In this document: positions 52,521-61,855 of the stretch, in pieces
How the letters are laid out: each line of letters starts with the position of its first letter
Position numbering within the stretch: position 1 is the first letter of the stretch
Made by a program: the position numbers and the translations under genes
The notes under the pieces: model-generated
What the model was told of the DNA's origin: nothing
Seen by the model: the letters and a program-made list of their open reading frames with translations, nothing else
The model's database searches: none
Source of the DNA: Candidatus Merdinaster equi
GTDB taxonomy: Bacteria; Bacillota; Clostridia; Lachnospirales; Lachnospiraceae
Assembly (NCBI GenBank): GCA_018064935.1
Contig: JAGHUF010000011.1
Span: 1 to 64,000 of the forward strand
Length of the DNA stretch: 64,000 bases
Reading direction: 5' to 3'

Positions 52521-55325
52521 GTGTCGTCAAGAAAAGCGGACAGAAATGAATTGAATCACGGTATTACCGAAGAATTGGAATTCCTAGATTTAGGGATGGA
52601 TGAGGAAGAAGTTCGGGATATGCATGTGTCTGATGAGACTGGTGAAATCATTCTCGAAGGTTTTGATTTGACTGAGCTTGAGGCTGAAGCTAACCGCACT
52701 GAAACTGGTTCAATAAAGCTGGTAGACCTCGAGGATAGCGCTAACCTCACTGAAACTGGTTCGATAAAGCTGGTAGACCTCGAGGATAGCGCCAACCTTA
52801 CTGAAACTGGTTCGATAAAGCTGGTAGATCTTGAGAATAGCACTAACTTAACTGAGACAGGTTCAATAAAACTCATTGATTTAGAGGATGAGGCGAATCT
52901 AACTAAGACAGGTTCTATTAAGCTTGGTGAAGACGATTTGGATAGTAGGAAGATTAGCAGAAACAGAGTATCTTCCGGCAAGAGAGGAACTCGTTATCAG
53001 AAAGAGAAAACCTCTATTTTTGATAAACTCTCCCCAATGAAGCTCGCAATGGGAGGTCTAATAGCAATTCTTCTCATTGTGGCAACTGTTTTTGTGCTTA
53101 TTCTTCTGGGTAAGAAACCTGGGGATACCGAACTTTCAGGCGAACTTCTTGCCAATGCACAGCTCATAGAGAATATGAAGCCTGTCGGAATTCCGGGCAT
53201 GGAGAGTATTGCAGCCCAGAAGATGCAAGAGAATGTGGATGATGATTTTGGGGATTTCATTGAGGATGATATTGAAGAAATAACCCCAGAACCAGTTATA
53301 GCAGAAGATGTTGATGTAAAGGTTACATTTACATCTGTGGAAAAAGATTTAAAAATCAAATTTATCAATAAAAGCACTGGAAAACTTGTTAACAATGCTA
53401 GATTCAGCGTTGTGCTTAAGGATTCATCGGGCAAGGATTATCCATTTGAGGATGATGATATGGATGGAGTTATCCATCAGAAGTCGATGGCGCCCGGTAA
53501 ATACAAGGTTTCAATTACTGCACCACAGGGCTTTTTGATTGCATCAGCTGATGACAATGTTACTGTCAAGGACAAGATTGAATACAAGAAGATTGATGTC
53601 GCTGATGAAATTAAAAATCAAAATCAGGTAGCAGCAAGCGAAGATAAAGGAAATGTGTCGGCGACCACGCAGGAGGCGGTTACCGGTAGTTTGACAGATA
53701 CGGTAGAATATGTCGAATCATCAAGTAGTCCGGTTCAGACGGCTGCGACGTATTCTGAGATAAGTAAGGACAGTATTGCCAATCCAGATGATCTTGCCGC
53801 TGTCGCTAATATTGGCAGAGATGTTATGAATATCCTCCAAGGTGGATACGAGAGCGCTGCTCCTTGCGAGGAACCTCTTATTGGCCCGCTTCCGATGTAC
53901 GACCCGGAGGCAGGAGATGGAGACAATCATGAGGAGGGACCGGGAGAGACACCGACGCCAACTCCAGAGACAACGCCTGAGCCTACGCGCGAGCCGGAGG
54001 GACAGGTAACACCTTCTCCAACGCCTGAGGAGACACAGATACCTTCGCCGACTCCGACACCAACACCAGAAGTTTCGCTGTCACCAAGTGTTACACCGTC
54101 TGTCAGCCCATCGCCAAGCGCGACTCCGTCACCTACCGTGACACCTACACCATCAACTGGTCCTGAAGTGACTAAGCTGACTATTGATAAGACAGAACTG
54201 ACAGTGTTTACCGGTCGTAAGCAGGTTATTAATGCGACTGTTACCGTAGATGGTAAAGAGTATAAGAGCAGCGAAAACAAAGGATATGTGACATTCGCAA
54301 GTTCGGATAAAAATATCCTTTCTGTTGATTCGGAGAGTGGAGAAATTAATCCGTTAAAGGCAGGAACTGTCACACTTACTGTTAAAAGTAATGGAAAAAA
54401 TAAAGACGGTAAGGAACTTACGCAGGATATCAAGATTACTGTAAAACTTAATCCTGCGGATAATAAAACTGACAAGTTAAAGAATAAAAACGGAGATCAG
54501 GTATATATTCAGAAAGCTGACGGAAGCTATGCGGAAGCGACGTATGCTGATTATTATACAGCATCAAAATTTTTCGTTCAGAATGCGGCTCAGTATTCAT
54601 ATACAGGATGGCAGACGATAGATAACAAGCGTTATTTCTATACAAAAGAAGGAGTTCCTGTCACAGGAAAGCAGATTATTCAGGGAGTTGAGTATACATT
54701 TGATTCAACTGGAGCGCTGTTCACGGGTAATGCTGTATTTGGAATAGATGTTTCAAAGTGGAATGGCAATATCGACTGGAATGCAGTAAAGCAGTCGGGA
54801 GTCGAGTTTGTAATTATAAGATGTGGTTTCCGTGGATCGTCGGTTGGTGGACTTGTTGAGGATACGATGTTCAAGAAGAATATTCAGGGAGCTACAAACG
54901 CTGGACTTAAGGTTGGTGTGTACTTCTTTTCGCAGGCAATAAATGAAGTTGAAGCGGTAGAAGAGGCATCGGCTTGTCTTGCACTTGTTTCTGGTTATAA
55001 GCTTGCATATCCAATCTTCATAGATACGGAAGCTTGTAACGGAAGAGCTGACAAAATAGACAAGGGAACCAGAACGGCTGTATGTAAGGCATTCTGCCAG
55101 ACTATCCAGAATGGTGGCTATAAGTCGGGAATATATGCAAGTAAGAGCTGGTTCATCAATCAGTTAAAGACGTCAGAACTGAATTCCTTTACTATATGGG
55201 TTGCGCAGTATGCAACAGCCAATACTTATGGAGGACGCTATGATATGTGGCAGTATTCTTCAAAGGGTAAGGTTAAGGGAATAAGTGGTGATGTGGATTT
55301 GAACTATAGTTATGTAGGTTATTAA
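52521..55325 (+). CDS. Membrane-anchored GH25 lysozyme with cytoplasmic repeats
   Basis: A 934-aa modular protein. The cytoplasmic N-terminus holds five 17-aa repeats (about 58-142) with T-x-TGSIKL. One membrane segment follows (about 172-198). Outside the cell come a beta-sandwich prealbumin-like domain (about 258-350), a Pro/Thr/Ser-rich wall-spanning linker (about 470-550), a Big_2-like Ig domain (about 553-650), a YFYTKEG/FDSTGALFTG cell-wall-binding-like repeat (about 690-735), and a C-terminal GH25 muramidase (about 740-934; FGIDVSKWNGNIDW). The catalytic acids appear intact: Asp835 and Glu837 in IDTE. GTG at 52521 follows TTGGAG by 7 nt and is preferred to TTG at 52491. It likely cleaves or binds peptidoglycan. 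Confidence 0.88.
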   Translation: MSSRKADRNELNHGITEELEFLDLGMDEEEVRDMHVSDETGEIILEGFDLTELEAEANRTETGSIKLVDLEDSANLTETGSIKLVDLEDSANLTETGSIKLVDLENSTNLTETGSIKLIDLEDEANLTKTGSIKLGEDDLDSRKISRNRVSSGKRGTRYQKEKTSIFDKLSPMKLAMGGLIAILLIVATVFVLILLGKKPGDTELSGELLANAQLIENMKPVGIPGMESIAAQKMQENVDDDFGDFIEDDIEEITPEPVIAEDVDVKVTFTSVEKDLKIKFINKSTGKLVNNARFSVVLKDSSGKDYPFEDDDMDGVIHQKSMAPGKYKVSITAPQGFLIASADDNVTVKDKIEYKKIDVADEIKNQNQVAASEDKGNVSATTQEAVTGSLTDTVEYVESSSSPVQTAATYSEISKDSIANPDDLAAVANIGRDVMNILQGGYESAAPCEEPLIGPLPMYDPEAGDGDNHEEGPGETPTPTPETTPEPTREPEGQVTPSPTPEETQIPSPTPTPTPEVSLSPSVTPSVSPSPSATPSPTVTPTPSTGPEVTKLTIDKTELTVFTGRKQVINATVTVDGKEYKSSENKGYVTFASSDKNILSVDSESGEINPLKAGTVTLTVKSNGKNKDGKELTQDIKITVKLNPADNKTDKLKNKNGDQVYIQKADGSYAEATYADYYTASKFFVQNAAQYSYTGWQTIDNKRYFYTKEGVPVTGKQIIQGVEYTFDSTGALFTGNAVFGIDVSKWNGNIDWNAVKQSGVEFVIIRCGFRGSSVGGLVEDTMFKKNIQGATNAGLKVGVYFFSQAINEVEAVEEASACLALVSGYKLAYPIFIDTEACNGRADKIDKGTRTAVCKAFCQTIQNGGYKSGIYASKSWFINQLKTSELNSFTIWVAQYATANTYGGRYDMWQYSSKGKVKGISGDVDLNYSYVGY
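52692..52946 (+). repeat. Five 51-bp in-frame repeats, cytoplasmic tail of the GH25 protein
   Basis: Five consecutive 51-bp units encode N-[RL]-T-[EK]-TGSIKL-x-D-L-E-x-x-x. The first two units are almost identical in DNA and the last has diverged (TKTGSIKLGEDDLDS). The TGSIKL core is unchanged in all five. Confidence 0.92.
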
Positions 55326-55366
55326 AACGTAGGTTATTAAAACAGGGTAAATAAAGGAGAGAAAAA

Positions 55367-56449
55367 ATGAGAACCTATCTTGTAACAGGCGGAGCCGGAT
55401 TTATCGGATCAAATTATATTCATTACATGTTTAAGAAGTATGATAATGATATCAGAATAATAAACGTGGATGCTTTGACCTATGCAGGAAATCTTGAGAA
55501 TCTTAAAGATATTGAGAAAAGAGATAATTATACCTTTGTGAAGGCAGATATCTGTGATAAGGATGCTATTTCAAAGATTTTCGAGGAGAACGATATTGAT
55601 CGTGTTGTTCATTTTGCAGCTGAGAGTCATGTAGACAGAAGTATTAAGAATCCCGAGGTTTTCGTCCAGACCAATGTTCTTGGAACAGCTGTAATGCTCA
55701 ACTGTGCTAAGGCGGCATGGGAATTGCCAGATGGAAGCTTCAAGGAAGGCAAGAAATTCTTACATGTCTCAACAGATGAGGTCTATGGCTCGCTCGAGAA
55801 TGATGGTGAATATTTCTATGAGACAACACCTTATTCACCACACTCACCATATTCTGCAAGTAAGGCAAGTTCAGATATGCTCGTAAAAGCATATATGGAT
55901 ACATACAAGTTCCCTGCTAACATAACCAACTGTTCTAATAACTATGGTCCTTACCAGTTCCCTGAGAAGCTGATTCCACTGATTATTAACAACGCACTTC
56001 AGGGTAAAAAGCTACCTGTTTACGGCGATGGCAAGAATGTCAGAGACTGGTTATATGTTGAGGATCATGCAAAGGCAATTGATATGGTTCAGGAGAAGGG
56101 AAGACTTTTTGAAACATATAATGTCGGAGGTCACAATGAGAAGCAGAATATTGAAATAATCAATATCATCATTGATACTCTCCAGGAAATGCTTCCAGAT
56201 GGTGATCCCAGAAAGCAGCTTGTATCTAAGGAACTCATCACATATGTTACAGATAGAAAAGGTCACGACAGAAGATATGCAATTGCTCCTGATAAGATTA
56301 AATCAGAAATCGGTTGGGAGCCTGAAACCATGTTCAAGGATGGAATTAAGCTTACAATCAAGTGGTTTTTTGAACATGAAGATTGGATGAAGAATGTAAC
56401 AAGTGGCGATTATCAGAAGTATTACAATGATATGTATACAGGAAGATAA
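55367..56449 (+). CDS. rfbB: dTDP-glucose 4,6-dehydratase
   Basis: A 360-aa short-chain dehydrogenase/reductase-type enzyme that converts dTDP-glucose to dTDP-4-keto-6-deoxyglucose. NAD-binding TGGAGFIGSNYIH is at residues 7-19, followed by HFAAESHVDRSI, HVSTDEVYGSL, the catalytic YSASKASSD and NNYGPYQFPEKLIP. AAGGAG precedes the start. It begins the dTDP-sugar genes of the polysaccharide region. Confidence 0.96.
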   Translation: MRTYLVTGGAGFIGSNYIHYMFKKYDNDIRIINVDALTYAGNLENLKDIEKRDNYTFVKADICDKDAISKIFEENDIDRVVHFAAESHVDRSIKNPEVFVQTNVLGTAVMLNCAKAAWELPDGSFKEGKKFLHVSTDEVYGSLENDGEYFYETTPYSPHSPYSASKASSDMLVKAYMDTYKFPANITNCSNNYGPYQFPEKLIPLIINNALQGKKLPVYGDGKNVRDWLYVEDHAKAIDMVQEKGRLFETYNVGGHNEKQNIEIINIIIDTLQEMLPDGDPRKQLVSKELITYVTDRKGHDRRYAIAPDKIKSEIGWEPETMFKDGIKLTIKWFFEHEDWMKNVTSGDYQKYYNDMYTGR

Positions 56450-56491
56450 TTTTTGTGATAAACGACTGAAAATGGAAATGGAGATATCTCA

Positions 56492-57361
56492 ATGAAGGGA
56501 ATAATTCTTGCCGGTGGCTCCGGTACTCGCTTGTATCCACTTACAAAAGCAATAAGCAAACAGATTATGCCGGTTTATGACAAGCCAATGATATATTATC
56601 CGCTTTCAACACTTATGCTTGCGGGGATTAGTGAAGTGCTCATCATTTCTACACCGAGGGATTTGCCTGTGTTTAAGGAGCTTCTAGGAAGCGGTGAGCA
56701 GCTTGGAATGAGATTCGAATATGCAATTCAGGAAACACCAAGAGGTTTGGCCGATGCATTTATCATTGGTGCTGATTTCATAGGCAATGACTCAGTTGCG
56801 CTTGTTCTTGGAGATAATATTTTCTATGGGCAGAGCTTCTCAAAGGTTCTTAGACAGGTTGCCTCAAGGGATAAGGGAGCAACTATCTTCGGATACTATG
56901 TGCGAGATCCAAGAGAGTATGGTGTTGTAGAATTTGACGAGAACGGAATGGCTATTTCCATTGAGGAAAAGCCGGAGAAACCAAAGAGCAATTATGCTGT
57001 TCCAGGATTGTATTTCTATGATAACGATGTAGTTGAAATTGCAGCAAATGTTAAGCCTTCTGCCAGAGGGGAAATTGAGATTACAAGTATCAATAATGAG
57101 TACTTGAACAGAGGAACACTTCATGTTGAAACTCTCGGAAGAGGATTCGCTTGGCTCGATACAGGAAGCCACGACTCACTTCTCGATGCAGCGAACTTTG
57201 TTGCTACTTTCCAGAAGAGACAGGGTCTGTATATCTCATGTATTGAGGAAATCGCCTTTAAGAGAGGCTTTATTGATAGGGAGCAGCTACTTAAGTTAGC
57301 TGATCCACTTATGAAGACTAACTACGGTAAATATCTTGTAGAGGTTGCGAATGGGCTCTAA
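56492..57361 (+). CDS. rfbA: Glucose-1-phosphate thymidylyltransferase
   Basis: A 289-aa nucleotidyltransferase making dTDP-glucose from dTTP and glucose-1-phosphate. [42 protein letters not shown] is the RfbA N-terminus; [22 protein letters not shown] and [18 protein letters not shown] follow. Full length. The last 11 bases overlap the start of the second GH25-like gene. Confidence 0.97.
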   Translation: MKGIILAGGSGTRLYPLTKAISKQIMPVYDKPMIYYPLSTLMLAGISEVLIISTPRDLPVFKELLGSGEQLGMRFEYAIQETPRGLADAFIIGADFIGNDSVALVLGDNIFYGQSFSKVLRQVASRDKGATIFGYYVRDPREYGVVEFDENGMAISIEEKPEKPKSNYAVPGLYFYDNDVVEIAANVKPSARGEIEITSINNEYLNRGTLHVETLGRGFAWLDTGSHDSLLDAANFVATFQKRQGLYISCIEEIAFKRGFIDREQLLKLADPLMKTNYGKYLVEVANGL

Positions 57362-58853
57362 GCTGGTTGCCAGAACGATTATAATATGTTCCCTTTGCAT
57401 ACTGCTTATTCTCGGAGTAATTTTTATTGCAAATAAGACGGGAATTCTCGGCGGGGAGGGTGGAGGAACCTCACCGAATAATGAAGAGCTGCTGTCAATG
57501 AGTTCGGATCAGTATGTGTTAAACTCAGGAAATAATATAGCCTTGAATGGTGATGTCAGGGCATTTATGAGTGATGAGTCCTTCTGGGACACCGAAGAGA
57601 TAGGGGAAGGCTTGTCCGACATTATTGATACGGATGCAGTTAACAATGAACTTGTTCGTGTGAAATTGTCAGCGATAAGCGTCGACCATGATTTAAGAGT
57701 GCAGATTCTGGACAATCAGGGCAAAAGAGTAACAGGTGTTTCTTTTTATATCACAATAGAGGACGTAGGTCAGTTCAAGGATTTGGATAAGGATGGAGTG
57801 ATTTATGTCGGCGATATGGAGCCGGGAGATTATGCAGTAAGTGTAGACCCGTTGGAAGGCTTTCTGGTTGCCTCATCAAGGCTCAATGTCCATGTGAAGG
57901 ATGCACTTGAATACAGAACTATAAACGACATAGCGCTCCTCATGCACATGGAGAGCGAAGTCGATGCGGAAAATGATATATATAATGAGCCCTGCGGCAA
58001 GTCTGATACGGATTCTACGGAGAAGATTACCAGGTTTCAGAATCTGGTAAATACCAAAACTGGTATTGATGTATCAAGTAATAATGGTGAAATCGAGTGG
58101 AAGAAGGTTGCAAATGACGGAATTGATTTTGCAATGCTCCGAGTTGGAATGAGGGGATATACCTCAGGAAATCTGATTGCAGACCAGAGATTTACGGACA
58201 ATATTGTGAAGGCACAGGCGGCTGGAATAAAGGTCGGGATATTCTTCTTTTCTCAGGCAATTAATGAAAAAGAGGCTGTTGAGGAAGCAAGCCTTGCGAT
58301 TAATCTGTCGAGAAGCTATGACCTGGATCTTCCAATATATGTTCAGATGCAAAATATTGGCGGAAAGGGAAGAGCCGACAATCTGAGCGTGGAGGAACGA
58401 ACTAGAATTGCTACTGCTTTCTGCAGGACGGTATCAAATGCCGGATACAGAACTGGAGTGTCAGCCTCAGCTTCTTATATTCAGAACGAACTCGACCGAA
58501 ATGAGACCGGAAAATATCTCACGTGGCTGGCTGAATATCGAGGCGAGACCACATATCCGGGAATATATCAGATGTGGCAGTACACAGGAAATGGTGTTGT
58601 TGATGGGATAACAGGGGCTGTTCATCTAAATATTGGTAATCTTGACAATACGTATATTGATGAATACAGGTCCGTTAAAGCAAGCGAGAGCGATATTGAC
58701 AGAGTGAAAGATCCACTGGATTCCGACGATGAGGACGATTTACAGTCAGAGCAGAATAATGAGGAAACTATTTCTCGTTACGATGAACCTGAAGAAAACG
58801 AACAGAATTCAAATTCAAATAACGAAACCGAAGACAGAATAGGTTGGGGGTAA
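57351..58853 (+). CDS. Membrane-anchored GH25-like pseudoenzyme
   Basis: A 500-aa relative of the GH25 protein at 52521. It has an N-terminal membrane segment (about 7-28), a prealbumin-like domain (about 100-200, [20 protein letters not shown]...[17 protein letters not shown]) homologous to that of the first, a GH25 fold (about 230-440) and an acidic tail. [13 protein letters not shown] keeps the first Asp, but the catalytic D-x-E is replaced by Gln332-Met-Gln334 (YVQMQN), and the late DVDLN becomes AVHLN. Hydrolysis is therefore unlikely; binding of glycan is more probable. ATG at 57351 follows GAGG; it overlaps rfbA and ends 2 nt before rfbC, so it is embedded in the rhamnose operon. Confidence 0.85.
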   Translation: MGSKLVARTIIICSLCILLILGVIFIANKTGILGGEGGGTSPNNEELLSMSSDQYVLNSGNNIALNGDVRAFMSDESFWDTEEIGEGLSDIIDTDAVNNELVRVKLSAISVDHDLRVQILDNQGKRVTGVSFYITIEDVGQFKDLDKDGVIYVGDMEPGDYAVSVDPLEGFLVASSRLNVHVKDALEYRTINDIALLMHMESEVDAENDIYNEPCGKSDTDSTEKITRFQNLVNTKTGIDVSSNNGEIEWKKVANDGIDFAMLRVGMRGYTSGNLIADQRFTDNIVKAQAAGIKVGIFFFSQAINEKEAVEEASLAINLSRSYDLDLPIYVQMQNIGGKGRADNLSVEERTRIATAFCRTVSNAGYRTGVSASASYIQNELDRNETGKYLTWLAEYRGETTYPGIYQMWQYTGNGVVDGITGAVHLNIGNLDNTYIDEYRSVKASESDIDRVKDPLDSDDEDDLQSEQNNEETISRYDEPEENEQNSNSNNETEDRIGWG

Positions 58854-58855
58854 AA

Positions 58856-59416
58856 ATGGGAAAGTTAACAGTAGAAACATGTGAGATTGAAGGACTTAAG
58901 GTTATTACACCACAGGTGTTTGGAGATGCCAGAGGGTATTTCATGGAGACCTATCAGTTTAATGATTTCAAGGAAATCGGTATTGATGAGCCATTTGTTC
59001 AGGATAATCAGTCGGCTTCCAAGAAAGGAGTGCTCAGAGGGCTTCATTTTCAGATAAATTATCCACAGGCTAAACTCGTAAGAGTGGTAAACGGAGAGGT
59101 TTACGATGTTGCTGTCGACCTTAGAAAAGGTAGCAAGACATATGGTAAGTGGTTTGGAGTTGTGCTGTCAGCAGAGAACAAAAAGCAGTTCTTTATACCA
59201 AAGGGATTTGCTCATGGTTTCCTCGTATTGTCTGATTATGCCGAGTTCTGTTATAAGGTTACGGATTTTTATCATCCAAATGATGAAGGTGGTTTATTAT
59301 ATTCAGACCCTGATATTGGAGTTGAGTGGCCTATCCCCGAAGGAATGGAACTTATCATGTCAGATAAGGACACCAAATGGGGTGGAATAAAGGAATATAC
59401 AGAGAAGAACAGCTAA
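58856..59416 (+). CDS. rfbC: dTDP-4-dehydrorhamnose 3,5-epimerase
   Basis: A 186-aa cupin-fold epimerase converting dTDP-4-keto-6-deoxyglucose to dTDP-4-keto-rhamnose. Motifs include DARGYFMETYQ, FVQDNQSASKKGVLRGLHFQ (catalytic His region), VYDVAVDLRKGS and FIPKGFAHGFLVLSD. GGGGG precedes the ATG at 58856. RfbD, the last reductase of dTDP-rhamnose synthesis, is not in the window. Confidence 0.95.
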   Translation: MGKLTVETCEIEGLKVITPQVFGDARGYFMETYQFNDFKEIGIDEPFVQDNQSASKKGVLRGLHFQINYPQAKLVRVVNGEVYDVAVDLRKGSKTYGKWFGVVLSAENKKQFFIPKGFAHGFLVLSDYAEFCYKVTDFYHPNDEGGLLYSDPDIGVEWPIPEGMELIMSDKDTKWGGIKEYTEKNS

Positions 59417-59450
59417 ATTGTTCAAAAAATCACACTGGAAGATTGAGAAG

Positions 59451-60449
59451 ATGAAACAAAAGGTACGTATTTCCAAGAAGGCAGGAATATTACTTGGCGT
59501 GTTATTTGCGGTGGGTATGCTGTCGATATTGTGGCTGCATGATAATCCGCTTGCGGTCGAGATGGAGGAGTTTATCAAGAAAATCGTTGCAACTGGAATA
59601 ATTCTGGTTGCATTGGTTATCTATATCCTTGTTTATGATAAATTAGTAGTTCTTCCCAAAGAGTTATGGTCCAACAGAAGATTGATATGGAAGCTTGCAA
59701 AGAATGATTTCAAAACCAGATATGCAGGGTCATATCTTGGAATGGTGTGGGCACTGGCGCAGCCGGTGGTCACTATTTTGCTTTATTGGTTTGTATTCGG
59801 TGTGCTCATGCCGGCAAAGGCTCAGGTTGCAGGAGAATTGGACGTCCCAATAGTCATTTGGCTGACTGCTGGTCTTGTTCCGTGGTTCTATTTTTCTGAA
59901 GCTTTGTGCAATGGAACTAATGCGCTGCTTGAATATAATTACCTTGTTAAGAAGGTGGTCTTTAAGATAAGTGTCCTGCCTATAATTAAGGTTTTAGGAG
60001 CGACCTTTATCCACGTATTCTTTTCAGTTGTTATGCTTATTGTCTATTTCTGTCTTGGTTTTGCACCTAGCATATATCTGATTCAGATTCCATATTACAG
60101 TATTTGTCTATTTGCTTTTGTGCTTGCACTGAGCTATTCGACATGTGCAATTGTCGTATTTTTCAGAGATCTAAATCAGATTATAAGTATATTTCTTCAG
60201 GTGTTTATGTGGGCAACGCCCATTTTATGGAATATTAACCTTCTTCCAAATCCAGTTCTCCAGCTGATTTTCAAATTGAATCCAATATTCTATGTGGTCA
60301 ATGGTTATAGAAGCGCAATGTTTGAGAATACCTGGTTTTGGCAGGATTTCTACTCTACAATGTATTTCTGGATTGTGGTTGTAGTTCTTTTTGGCCTCGG
60401 GGCATTGATATTCAAGAGACTTAAAGTCCATTTCGCTGACGTGATGTAA
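59451..60449 (+). CDS. Polysaccharide ABC exporter permease (Wzm-type)
   Basis: A 332-aa ABC-2 permease. The core from about residue 75 shows LIWKLAKNDFKTRYAGSYLGMVWALAQPVVTILLYWFVFG, WLTAGLVPWFYFSEAL, NYLVKKVVFKISVLPI and FFRDLNQIISIFLQVFMWATPI with six membrane segments. Two additional hydrophobic segments precede it (about 10-28 and 47-67), which is more than the usual Wzm. ATG at 59451 follows GGAAG by 9 nt; TTG at 59418 is an alternative. It should work with the ATPase at 60563 to export an undecaprenyl-linked glycan. Confidence 0.88.
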   Translation: MKQKVRISKKAGILLGVLFAVGMLSILWLHDNPLAVEMEEFIKKIVATGIILVALVIYILVYDKLVVLPKELWSNRRLIWKLAKNDFKTRYAGSYLGMVWALAQPVVTILLYWFVFGVLMPAKAQVAGELDVPIVIWLTAGLVPWFYFSEALCNGTNALLEYNYLVKKVVFKISVLPIIKVLGATFIHVFFSVVMLIVYFCLGFAPSIYLIQIPYYSICLFAFVLALSYSTCAIVVFFRDLNQIISIFLQVFMWATPILWNINLLPNPVLQLIFKLNPIFYVVNGYRSAMFENTWFWQDFYSTMYFWIVVVVLFGLGALIFKRLKVHFADVM

Positions 60450-60562
60450 GCTATATGGCAGAAGAGTGGCATATAGATTTGTGCGTGTGGGTTGTGCGTT
60501 AGCGTGTTGCTGATGATTATGACGTAGAGCCTGCAGAATATGGAAATCGTGGGAATTAGTAT

Positions 60563-61846
60563 ATGATAAATGAAACAGTTAATCAGGAAAATAGAAAAGT
60601 GGCAGTTTCGGTAGATAACGTCTCGAAGGTGTACAAGCTCTATGACAGAAATAGGGATAGAATGCGTGAGGCACTTGGACTTACCAGAAAGAAGCTTCAC
60701 AAAGAGCATTTTGCACTTCGTGATGTGAATGTAAAGATATATCAGGGTGAAACTGTCGGAATAATCGGAACGAATGGTTCTGGCAAATCAACAATTCTTA
60801 AAATAATTACCGGAGTACTTAATCCGACTTTTGGAGAAGTCAGGGTGAATGGCCGAATTTCAGCGCTTCTTGAGCTGGGTGCTGGCTTCAATATGGAGTA
60901 CTCTGGAATGGAGAATATCTATCTGAATGGAACGATGATGGGATTCTCCAAGGAGGAAATAGAGAAAAGGATTCCTGACATTCTGGAATTTGCAGATATA
61001 GGTGATTTTGTTCATCAGCCATGTAAGACATATTCTTCGGGTATGTTTGTAAGACTTGCGTTTGCAGTGGCAATCAATATTGACCCCGAGATTTTGATAG
61101 TTGATGAAGCGCTCTCTGTCGGAGACGTTTTTTTCCAGAGTAAGTGCTATCACAAATTTGAAGAATTCAAAAAAGCAGGAAAGACAATTCTGTTTGTATC
61201 ACACGACCTGTCATCGGTTGCAAAATATTGTGATCGCGTAGTGCTTCTTGATAAAGGAGTTAAGCTTGGCGAGGGAAGCCCTAAAGCCATGATAGATGAT
61301 TACAAGAGAGTTCTGGTTGGTCAGTATGAGATGAATTCGCAGAAAGCTGATGCGGCTCTTGCACCGGGAGAGAATCCTGAACTGTTGGAATACGGTACTG
61401 GTCAGGCAAAGATTACAGAATATTTCATCGAAGATGACCACGGCAAGAATACGACAGCTGTGATAAAGGGAACAGAATTCTCTATTCACATGAAAGTTGA
61501 ATTTATGGTTGATCTTCCGGCTCCTATCTTCGCCTTTTCGTTCAAGAATATAAAGGGAACAGAAATAACTGGAACAAACACCATGTTTGAAAAATCCTAC
61601 TTAAAGCCTGTTAAAAAGGGGCAGGTTCTTGAAATTGTGTTTACTCAGGATATGAGCCTTCAGGGCGGGGATTATCTGTTATCGCTTGGACTGACGGGGT
61701 ATGAAGGGGATCAGTTCCAGGTATATCACAGACTCTACGATGTTCTGAATATTACAGTCATATCGGAGAAGAATACTGTGGGATTCTATGATATGGGTTC
61801 TAAAATAGAGGTAATTAACGTTAATAATTCATCTGAAGATGAATAA
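60563..61846 (+). CDS. Polysaccharide ABC exporter ATPase with carbohydrate-binding domain (Wzt-type)
   Basis: A 427-aa ATPase. Residues 1-250: VDNVSKVYKLYDRNRDRMREAL, Walker A GTNGSGKST, signature YSSGMFVRLAFAVAI, Walker B ILIVDEALSVGD, His switch FVSHDLSS. The Wzt/TagH subfamily feature YSGMENIYLNG is present. A C-terminal beta-sandwich (about 275-425, GTEFSIHMKVEFMVDLPAPIFAFSFKN) resembles Wzt domains that recognise the glycan's non-reducing end. It is preceded by a 113-bp spacer with nothing recognisable. Confidence 0.93.
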   Translation: MINETVNQENRKVAVSVDNVSKVYKLYDRNRDRMREALGLTRKKLHKEHFALRDVNVKIYQGETVGIIGTNGSGKSTILKIITGVLNPTFGEVRVNGRISALLELGAGFNMEYSGMENIYLNGTMMGFSKEEIEKRIPDILEFADIGDFVHQPCKTYSSGMFVRLAFAVAINIDPEILIVDEALSVGDVFFQSKCYHKFEEFKKAGKTILFVSHDLSSVAKYCDRVVLLDKGVKLGEGSPKAMIDDYKRVLVGQYEMNSQKADAALAPGENPELLEYGTGQAKITEYFIEDDHGKNTTAVIKGTEFSIHMKVEFMVDLPAPIFAFSFKNIKGTEITGTNTMFEKSYLKPVKKGQVLEIVFTQDMSLQGGDYLLSLGLTGYEGDQFQVYHRLYDVLNITVISEKNTVGFYDMGSKIEVINVNNSSEDE

Positions 61847-61855
61847 TTGTCAGAA

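Noticed and set aside
52692-52946. 51-bp repeats as a possible CRISPR array
   Set aside because: Units are contiguous and in frame with no unique spacers; they encode protein repeats.
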